Position numbers and translations under genes: made by a program
DNA from: an uncultured Rubrobacteraceae bacterium
GTDB taxonomy: Bacteria > Actinomycetota > Rubrobacteria > Rubrobacterales > Rubrobacteraceae
Assembly: GCA_902806015.1 (NCBI GenBank)
Contig: CADCUZ010000141.1
Coordinates: forward strand, 1 to 5,361
Reading direction: 5' to 3'
DNA: 5,361 bases
Part shown: piece by piece, positions 1-5,361 of the stretch
How positions within the stretch are numbered: the first letter of the stretch is position 1
How the letters are laid out: each line of letters opens with the position of its first letter
The notes under the pieces: generated by a model
Databases searched by the model: none
What the model saw: only the letters and a program-made list of their open reading frames with translations
Told to the model about the DNA's origin: nothing

Positions 1-125
1 GAGGAACGCTAGGCGCAGCAGATTGAGCGAACCACACGTGAGTTACTTATCCTTGGTAAGGTTTCGGAAGATAAAGTCTCTCTATAGGACGAAAGGCTTC
101 GTTTGTAGAAAGGGTCGGTTGTCGT
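1..125. other. Leader region upstream of the aminotransferase
   Basis: Noncoding lead with noticeably more A and T than the genes, as expected for a promoter region. TATAGG at 83-88 resembles a -10 box, but no good -35 lies 16-18 bases before it; TTGGTA at 53-58 is 24 bases away. I therefore do not call a promoter. The first bases read GAG GAA CGC TAG, which could be the last codons of a gene ending at position 12, but three codons cannot support that. No riboswitch-like fold was recognised. Confidence 0.35.
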
Positions 126-1499
126 ATGGACGTTATGCGAGGTTTCGAAGGGCGTAGAGAAGGTGCCCGGTTGGCTGGTGTGGAGAACCTCATGCTCCAC
201 TTCACGCCCTACGCCGAGGACTGGTCCAAGCTGCCTGTGATCGTCTCGGGCGAGGGGTGCTACGTCACGGACGACAAGGGCCGCAGTTACGTAGACGGGC
301 TGGCGGGCCTGTTCACCACGCAGGTCGGCAACGGACGAACCGAAATCGCGGAGGCCGCCGCGGGGCAGATGAAGGAGCTCGGGTTCTTCCCGAACTGGAG
401 CTTCCAGCACCCTAAGAGCCTGGAGCTGGCGGAGAAGCTGGCCAAGATAGGGCCGGGGGACCTGACCTCGTCGTTCTTCGTCTCTTCGGGCTCGGAGGCG
501 GTGGAGACGGCCATAAAGCTCGCCCGCCAGTACCACAAGGCCAACGGCGAGGGGTCCCGCTACAAAGTGATTTCGCGCAAGGTCGCCTACCACGGCACCA
601 CGCTCGGGGCTCTCTCCGCGACCGGACTTCCCGCCTTCAAGGCGCCGTTTGAGCCGCTCTTGCAGGGCTTCGCGCACGTCGCGAACACCCACCAGGACCC
701 GCAAGGCGCCGCTGATGCCATAGAGGAGGCGATAGAGTTCGGGCCGCCGGAGACGGTGGCGGCGGTCATCCTGGAGCCGGTGCAGAACGGCGGGGGGTGT
801 CTGGTGCCGCCGGAGGACTACTGGAAGCGGGTGCGCGAGATCTGCGACCGGCACGGGGTATTGCTGATCTCCGATGGGGTGATCTGCGCGTTCGGGCGCC
901 TCGGGGAGTGGTTCGGCGTCGAGCGCTTCGGAGTGGTACCGGACATGACCACCTTCGCCAAGGGAGCCACCTCCGGCTACTCGCCGATGGGCGGGCTCCT
1001 CGCAAGTCCGCGTATCACGGAAACCATGCGGGAGAACACGTCGATGTTCATGCACGGCTCGACCTTCGGCGGGCACCCGGTATCGGCGGCGGTGGCACTA
1101 GAGAACATCAAGATCATGGAGCGCGAGAAGCTGCTGGACAACGTGCACGCCCTCGAAGGGCACTTCGGCGAGGAACTGAAGAGGATGGCTGCCGAGCACT
1201 CGCTCGTAAGAGAGGTCCGAGGAATGGGGTTTTTCTGGGGGGTCGAGATCAGGGCGGAGTGGCCCGACGGGACCCCGATAACGGGGCAAGACTACCAGAA
1301 GTACTTCAAGGGCGTGCTTCCCCAGAGCCTCTTGAAGAACGGGCTCATCTGCCGCTTCGACGACAAGGAGGACCCGGTCATCCAGTACGCCCCGGCACTC
1401 ATCGCCGACCGGGAGGTCTTGAGCAGGATCGCCGAGATCACCGACCAGGCCATCTTCGAGCTGGAGCATGAGATCAACCAAAGGAGAAACCGGGGCTAG
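126..1499 (+). CDS. PLP-dependent class III aminotransferase (aspartate aminotransferase family, omega-amino acid:pyruvate type)
   Basis: Predicted cytoplasmic fold-type I transaminase moving an amino group from an amine or omega-amino acid to a keto acid; the substrate cannot be read from sequence. Visible landmarks (457-aa numbering): SGSEA at 121-125 (PLP phosphate loop), YHG at 155-157 (Tyr stacks on the cofactor ring), LEPVQN with E217, D250 (expected to contact the pyridine nitrogen), TFAKG with K279 as the Schiff-base lysine, and STFGGHP at 312-318 (phosphate contact). Length is normal for the family. The residue after D250 is Gly, where the family nearly always has Glu (DEVICAFGR); this is the one odd feature. 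The start is uncertain: ATG126 has AAAGGG 11 bases upstream; TTG171 has GAGAAGG 7 bases upstream; ATG192 has GGAG 6 bases upstream. Homology begins around residue 22, so the first 15-20 residues may not be translated. Family is secure, specificity is not. Confidence 0.93.
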   Translation: MDVMRGFEGRREGARLAGVENLMLHFTPYAEDWSKLPVIVSGEGCYVTDDKGRSYVDGLAGLFTTQVGNGRTEIAEAAAGQMKELGFFPNWSFQHPKSLELAEKLAKIGPGDLTSSFFVSSGSEAVETAIKLARQYHKANGEGSRYKVISRKVAYHGTTLGALSATGLPAFKAPFEPLLQGFAHVANTHQDPQGAADAIEEAIEFGPPETVAAVILEPVQNGGGCLVPPEDYWKRVREICDRHGVLLISDGVICAFGRLGEWFGVERFGVVPDMTTFAKGATSGYSPMGGLLASPRITETMRENTSMFMHGSTFGGHPVSAAVALENIKIMEREKLLDNVHALEGHFGEELKRMAAEHSLVREVRGMGFFWGVEIRAEWPDGTPITGQDYQKYFKGVLPQSLLKNGLICRFDDKEDPVIQYAPALIADREVLSRIAEITDQAIFELEHEINQRRNRG

Positions 1500-1512
1500 G
1501 AGGGAGCCCCGG
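1490..1512 (+). terminator. GC-rich hairpin overlapping the aminotransferase stop codon
   Basis: A perfect 8-bp inverted repeat, CCGGGGCT at 1490-1497 and AGCCCCGG at 1505-1512, encloses a 7-base loop. The stop codon TAG (1497-1499) begins at the last base of the left arm. No run of T follows (the next bases are ATCTGAGC), so this is not a classical intrinsic terminator. Tail-less hairpin terminators are proposed for high-GC actinobacteria, and the location right at the gene end fits termination or 3'-end protection. The hairpin is seen directly; its function is inferred. Confidence 0.5.
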
Positions 1513-1776
1513 ATCTGAGCACATCAGCATCAGCGAGCTGTCGGCGGCAAGCAAGACCACCGCCTGCCTCCTGATCGACTGGTGCGGCGTGGCGAAGCGC
1601 TTTCCCTGCTAGTTCGTACCGTCGTGGGTCACAAATAGGGACTCCATTGAAAGGGAAGGTTCGTTGTCGACCTGCTGAGCTCAACCTTTACGAGGCAAGA
1701 GCGGCCTCCTGGCCATTCTAGGCGGGACCGGTCACGGGGCCGTCCGTCTCAGCTGCATCGCCTCTTTTCGCGTTCA
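1500..1776. other. Intergenic region between convergent genes, no supportable gene
   Basis: This 277-base stretch separates the ends of the two units. The only longer open frame (minus, 1496-1684, 62 codons) has no recognisable motif, no convincing ribosome site, and overlaps the hairpin and the end of the aminotransferase. Small repeats are present: AAGGTT 1656-1661 with AACCTT 1683-1688; palindromes GAGCTC near 1678 and GACCGGTC at 1726-1733; GGCC-TCCT-GGCC around 1703-1714; and a loose pair AAGAGCGGC 1697-1705 with GCCTCTT 1760-1766 (one bulge). The last group lies just past the end of the ABC operon and might help terminate it, but none has a U-tract. Nothing else was recognised. Confidence 0.5.
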
Positions 1777-3864
1777 CTACTGTTCCCCATTCTCTTCGAG
1801 AGGACGAGGGGTCGCGACGCGCCGTTCGCTCGAAGGTGCTTCGGTCGTCCGTTGCAGTTCCCGCAACTCTCCGGGCGGAATGTGGCAGCGATACTGATGC
1901 CCCTCGCCGTCACGCTGCCACGGTGGCGCCTCCTCGCGGCAAACGTCGCCCAGAAAGCGGGGACAGCGGGTGTGAAACCGGCACCCTGAGGGCGGATCGC
2001 TGGGGCTCGGCATCGCACCGCCGAGCTTGACGTGCGGGCGCGGATTATCGAGGTCTTCGAGGGTAGTCATGGCCGAGACGAGCGCCTCGGTGTAAGGGTG
2101 GTGCGGGGGCTCGAAGACCGCCTCGGCCGGACCGACGTCGACGAGCTGGCCGAGGTACATGACGCCGATGCTGTCGGCGAGGTACCGGACGATGTTCAGG
2201 TCGTGGGAGATGAAGAGATAAGAGATGCCCCTCTCCGTCTGCACATCTAGCAACAGGTTCAAGATGGCCGCCTGCACCGAGACGTCCAGGGCGCTGACCG
2301 GCTCGTCGCACAGGACGAGCGCCGGCTCCCCGGCGAAGGCCCGGGCGATCGCGACCCGTTGCTTGAGGCCTCCGGAGAGGGCCGAGGGCCGCACCTGCAG
2401 GTGCCGCGGCTCCAGCCGCACCGACGAGGCCAGATCTAGCATCCTTCCCTCCTGCTCTCGACGACCCTTTATGCCGGCGAGCAGCCGCAAGGCGCGGCCC
2501 AGGATGCGCCGGACGGAGTGCCGCGGGTTCAGCGAGGTATCCGGGTTCTGGAAGATCATCTGCACCTTGCGACGCAGCTCGGCATTGCGGCGGTGCTCGG
2601 CGGCGGTGAGTTTAAAGCCCTCCAGGGTTACATCGCCAGCTGAGGCGTCTACCAGCCCACTGAGGCACTTGGCCAGCGACGTCTTCCCGCTGCCCGACTC
2701 GCCGACGAGCCCAAACACCTCGCCCCGCCTCACCTCGAAGGAGACGCCGGCCACCGCCTGAACGGAAGACCTCGACGACTTGTAGGTCTTCACGAGGTCC
2801 TCGACCCGAAGCAACACCGCCCCGTCGGACGGCGGAGATGGCGGCGTCGCTTGCTGCTCGCTCGGCGGTATCGCGGGCACCTCGTCGTGGTAGTGGCATC
2901 GACTGATCCGCTCGTTCCCCGTGTCGTAGGGTGGCGGCGGCTCGACGTGGCAGCGTTCCCGGGCGATGGGGCAACGGGGGGCGTACACGCAGCCGGGCAG
3001 GTTGGCTCCTAAGGGAGGCAGGGAACCAGGGATGGGATCCAGACGCAGAGCGTCCTTGCGCATGCCCCGCCGGGGTACGCAGCGGAGGAGCCCCAGCGTG
3101 TAGGGGTGGCGTGGCTGGCGGAGGAGCTCGTCGGACGGACCTTCCTCGATGAGGCGCCCGGCGTAGAGAACGCCAACCCGCTCGCACACGCGGCCCACGA
3201 CGGCGAGGTTGTGGCTGATGAACAGGATGGAGGTGTCGAAGTCGCTGCGCAGTTGCTCTACCAGATCCAGCACCTCGGCCTCGACGGTCGCGTCCAGGCC
3301 GGTGGTCGGCTCGTCCAGGACGAGCAACTCCGGGTCCGTGGAGAGCGCCATGGCGATCATGACGCGCTGCTGCTGCCCGCCGGAGAGCTCGTGCGGGTAG
3401 CGCCTGAGGACCTTGCCTGGGTCGGTGATCCTGACTTTTTCGAGCATGACCCCCGCCGCTTCGAAGGCCGCCGTCTTGTCCATCCCGCGGTGCTGAAGGT
3501 ACACTTCGGCGATCTGCGCCCCCACCCGCATCGAAGGGTTGAGGGCGCTGGCGGGGTCCTGGTACACCATCGCCATCCGGCTGCCGCGCCAGCGGCGCAG
3601 CGTGGCCTCGTCGGCCCCCAGCAGGTCCTCGCCCGCGAAGGTTACCCGGCCGGAGTCCACGACGGCGTTCGACGGGAGGTAGCGCATGAGCGCCATCGCC
3701 ACCGTCGACTTGCCGCAGCCCGACTCGCCGACAAGTCCGTAAGCTTCGCCCGGTCGGATCGAGAGCGTGAGGTCCTCGATCACGCGCAGCGGGCGCCCGC
3801 GCCGGAGGTAGCTGATCGTGAGCCCTTCGATGCCGACGGCCGCAAGGCCGTTCGCGGCGCTCAA
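1777..3864 (-). CDS. Fused dipeptide/oligopeptide ABC transporter ATPase (DppD-DppF / GsiA-like, two nucleotide-binding domains)
   Basis: Energises the importer formed with the two permeases upstream, at the inner face of the membrane. From the TTG start it is 695 aa. Half 1: Walker A 46-54 (GESGCGKST), Q-loop Q102, signature LSGGQQQR 160-167, Walker B ending D184-E185, switch H218, then the HPYT oligopeptide C-terminal region with cysteines 292, 298, 305, 323. A Pro/Ser-rich linker spans about 331-349. Half 2: Walker A 388-396 (GESGSGKTS), Q439, signature LSGGLKQR 496-503, D520-E521, H554, HPYT near 589-592, cysteines 628, 634, 642, 660, then a polar tail. Both ATP sites look competent. The open frame runs on to an ATG at 4002, but those 46 codons lie inside the permease gene and do not resemble the family. 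TTG at 3864 is preferred: it overlaps the permease stop as TTGA and has AGGCGG 7 bases upstream. Substrate is unknown. Confidence 0.93.
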   Translation of the reverse strand: MSAANGLAAVGIEGLTISYLRRGRPLRVIEDLTLSIRPGEAYGLVGESGCGKSTVAMALMRYLPSNAVVDSGRVTFAGEDLLGADEATLRRWRGSRMAMVYQDPASALNPSMRVGAQIAEVYLQHRGMDKTAAFEAAGVMLEKVRITDPGKVLRRYPHELSGGQQQRVMIAMALSTDPELLVLDEPTTGLDATVEAEVLDLVEQLRSDFDTSILFISHNLAVVGRVCERVGVLYAGRLIEEGPSDELLRQPRHPYTLGLLRCVPRRGMRKDALRLDPIPGSLPPLGANLPGCVYAPRCPIARERCHVEPPPPYDTGNERISRCHYHDEVPAIPPSEQQATPPSPPSDGAVLLRVEDLVKTYKSSRSSVQAVAGVSFEVRRGEVFGLVGESGSGKTSLAKCLSGLVDASAGDVTLEGFKLTAAEHRRNAELRRKVQMIFQNPDTSLNPRHSVRRILGRALRLLAGIKGRREQEGRMLDLASSVRLEPRHLQVRPSALSGGLKQRVAIARAFAGEPALVLCDEPVSALDVSVQAAILNLLLDVQTERGISYLFISHDLNIVRYLADSIGVMYLGQLVDVGPAEAVFEPPHHPYTEALVSAMTTLEDLDNPRPHVKLGGAMPSPSDPPSGCRFHTRCPRFLGDVCREEAPPWQRDGEGHQYRCHIPPGELRELQRTTEAPSSERRVATPRPLEENGEQ

Positions 3865-4760
3865 TCCTCGACCGCCTGCAGGAGCCCGTCGGCCACGAGG
3901 TTGACCGCTACCACCAGCGTAGCCAGCGCGAGCGCCGGGAACAGCACCATCCACGGCGCCGCTTGCAGGTAGACGCGTCCTATCGAGATGGTGAGGCCCC
4001 AATCCGGCGACGGCTCCTGGATGCCGAGCGAGAGAAAGGACAACGTAGCGGACGTAAAGATCGCGTACCCGAGCCGGATAGTCGCCTCGACGGCGATAGG
4101 CGACAGGATGTTGGGCAGGATCTCCGAGACCATGATGTAGAGTCCCGACTCGCCGCGCAGGCGGGCCGCGGCCACGTATTCGCGCTCCCGCTCGGAGAGC
4201 ACCGCCGAACGCACGGTCCGGGCGACGATGGGTGTGAAGACCACCCCGATCACGAGTATCACATTCACCTTCGACGGCCCGAGGACGGAGAGCACGAGCA
4301 CGGCGATGATGATGAGCGGGAAGGCGAGCAGGGCGTCGACGACCCGCATGACGACGTCATCGACGCGGCCCCTGTAGTATCCCGTAACAAGCCCCACCGC
4401 GATGCCGCCCAGCATCCCGAGAGCCGTGCCCAAGGGTGCGACCGTCAACACGGAGGTCGCCCCCGCCAGGACGCGGGAGAATACATCCCGGCCGAGGTTG
4501 TCGGTGCCGAACCAGTGCTCGGCCGACGGCGGGGCGAGGCTCGCCGTGGGATCCAGCGCCTGGGGACCGTAGGGCACGACCGCCCCCCAGAACAGTGCCA
4601 CCAGTATCCAGAACAGTAGGATGGCCGCGCCAGCAATGAAGGTCTTGGAGGAGGCGGCGACGACGGCGAGATCCCTGAGGTTCTGGCTACGGTCCTGCTG
4701 CTCCATGGCAGCCGGCGCGTCAGCGAGAGCGGTCGCGGGAGCATTGCGTCCCTCGGCCAT
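3861..4760 (-). CDS. ABC transporter permease, DppC/OppC family
   Basis: One of two membrane subunits forming the channel of a peptide-type importer. The 299-aa protein has a roughly 38-residue polar N-terminal tail, a first membrane segment at about 41-63, and further hydrophobic segments near 100-126, 136-161, 165-185, 227-247 and 268-291, matching the six-helix family plan. Diagnostic pieces are HWFGTDNLGRDVFSR at 82-96, the cytoplasmic coupling loop at about 194-217 (YVAAARLRG...ILPN), and the late SFLSLGIQEPSPDWG at 241-255. In the coupling loop, the usual Glu of the EAA motif is Ala at 197, while the Gly (203) is kept. The ATG start forms TGATG with the stop of the preceding permease, and AGGGTGGG lies 6 bases upstream, which supports this start over Met19. 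The stop overlaps the ATPase start by four bases. Family assignment is firm; substrate is not known. Confidence 0.95.
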   Translation of the reverse strand: MAEGRNAPATALADAPAAMEQQDRSQNLRDLAVVAASSKTFIAGAAILLFWILVALFWGAVVPYGPQALDPTASLAPPSAEHWFGTDNLGRDVFSRVLAGATSVLTVAPLGTALGMLGGIAVGLVTGYYRGRVDDVVMRVVDALLAFPLIIIAVLVLSVLGPSKVNVILVIGVVFTPIVARTVRSAVLSEREREYVAAARLRGESGLYIMVSEILPNILSPIAVEATIRLGYAIFTSATLSFLSLGIQEPSPDWGLTISIGRVYLQAAPWMVLFPALALATLVVAVNLVADGLLQAVED

Positions 4761-5361
4761 CAGCCGCCCACCCTGATGCGCGGGTTCAAGATAGCGTACA
4801 AGGAGTCGGCCACCAGGTTCGAGAGCATGAACAGAACCGCGACTACCAGGACCGTCGCCTCGAGCACGGGCAGATCGTGCCCCACCGCCGAGTCGAGCAG
4901 CAGCTTACCGATGCCGGGGTAGTTGAAGAGGCTCTCGATGACCACGAGACCCCCGAACAGGTAGCCGACCTGCACGCTGACGACGCTGATCGTCGGCAGG
5001 AGGGCGTTGCGCAGGACGTGTCGCCAGATCAGCGTCCGGCGGGGCAGGCCCTTCAGGACCGCCGTGCGGACGTAATTGGAGTCGAGCGCCTCCACCGTCC
5101 CCGCCCGGGCCATGCGGGCGATGTACCCGAAGAGCACGAGCACCAGTGGGATGGAAGGCAGGAGGAACTGGCGGAATACGTCGACCGGGTTGGCCGACGG
5201 TACCTCCGAAGATACGGGGAACCAACCCAACTGTACGGAGAAGACGACGAGCACGACCACCCCGGCGACGAACTCGGGCAGCGCGATCAACGACAGCCCG
5301 GTAACGGAGATTACCCGGTCGATCGGACCGTCACGGTGCAGGGCGGCGAGTACGCGTAGAC
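4760..5361 (-). CDS. ABC transporter permease, DppB/OppB family (5' end beyond window)
   Basis: The partner permease of the importer, first of the three genes seen in transcription order. The reading frame stays open to the right edge: codons before the internal TTG at 5290 read LRVLAALHRDGPIDRV, which is the typical cytoplasmic stretch preceding a DppB membrane segment. TTG5290 is therefore not the real start. About 199 C-terminal residues are visible of an expected 310-330. Landmarks: ALPEFVAGVVVLVVF followed by QLGWFPVSS (a classic DppB segment), the coupling loop SNYVRTAVLKG...RNALLP, the ESLFNYPGIGKLLLDS motif, and a last membrane helix ending NPRIRVGG. The EAA-type loop has RTA instead of EAA, which is common in this subfamily. 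The stop TGA shares its A with the ATG of the next permease. A substrate-binding protein gene is expected further upstream. Confidence 0.94.
   Translation of the reverse strand, partial: LRVLAALHRDGPIDRVISVTGLSLIALPEFVAGVVVLVVFSVQLGWFPVSSEVPSANPVDVFRQFLLPSIPLVLVLFGYIARMARAGTVEALDSNYVRTAVLKGLPRRTLIWRHVLRNALLPTISVVSVQVGYLFGGLVVIESLFNYPGIGKLLLDSAVGHDLPVLEATVLVVAVLFMLSNLVADSLYAILNPRIRVGG

Noticed and set aside
1..12. Possible end of an upstream gene (GAG GAA CGC TAG)
   Set aside because: Only three codons are visible, so the frame could be chance.
53..88. Possible sigma-70 promoter (TTGGTA ... TATAGG)
   Set aside because: Spacing of 24 bases is too long and neither box is a good match; a promoter probably exists here but cannot be placed.
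9..1076. Long minus-strand open frame of 355 codons opposite the aminotransferase
   Set aside because: The plus-strand frame has the complete aminotransferase motifs; the antisense product is Arg/Leu-rich with no recognisable family.
1496..1684. Small minus-strand open frame of 62 codons in the intergenic region
   Set aside because: No ribosome site, no family resemblance, and it overlaps the aminotransferase end and its hairpin.
1777..3864. Similarity between the two halves of the ATPase gene as a recent tandem duplication
   Set aside because: The halves differ in signature, linker and cysteine spacing as DppD and DppF do across bacteria; this is an ancient paralogue fusion and not a repeat.
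3106..3972. Long plus-strand open frame of 288 codons opposite the ATPase gene
   Set aside because: It is antisense to conserved Walker, signature and HPYT motifs. Its protein is rich in Arg, Gly, Ala, His and Asp with no domain, as expected for a shadow frame in high-GC DNA.
3963..4619. Plus-strand open frame of 218 codons opposite the DppC-type permease
   Set aside because: The translation is a highly charged string of Asp, Arg, Glu and His, typical of the complement of a hydrophobic membrane-protein gene.

Overview
The window is ordinary high-GC bacterial chromosome carrying two transcription units that converge on each other. All coding strands are GC-rich with strong third-position GC, which also produces many long spurious antisense frames. 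High GC, isoleucine ATA codons scattered through the plus-strand gene, a TTG start in the minus-strand operon and the overall protein style suggest an actinobacterium. A Rubrobacter-like organism is my best guess, but that is inference and not proven here.

Left part, plus strand: after a 125-base lead with somewhat lower GC and no convincing promoter comes one complete PLP-dependent class III aminotransferase (aspartate aminotransferase family / omega-amino acid:pyruvate type). Its PLP-binding residues are present, but the Glu that normally follows the catalytic Asp is Gly (D250-G251). An 8-bp perfect GC-rich inverted repeat contains the first base of its stop codon and probably ends or protects the transcript.

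Middle: about 280 bases between the two convergent genes hold no supportable gene, only small inverted repeats and a short stretch that may or may not be a decayed element.

Right part, minus strand: three tightly overlapping genes of a dipeptide/oligopeptide-type ABC importer, in transcription order a DppB-type permease (cut by the right edge of the window), a DppC-type permease, and a single-chain fusion of the two ATPases (DppD-DppF / GsiA arrangement). The junctions are TGATG (1-base overlap) and TTGA (4-base overlap), so the genes are almost certainly one translationally coupled operon. The substrate-binding lipoprotein expected for such a system is not in the window and would lie upstream, beyond position 5361.

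Functionally, the importer would bring in peptides or similar small solutes using ATP, while the aminotransferase interconverts amino and keto groups in the cytoplasm. Being convergent, they share no promoter, and nothing here shows that they work together. I found no sign of a novel system, CRISPR array, RNA gene or intact mobile element.
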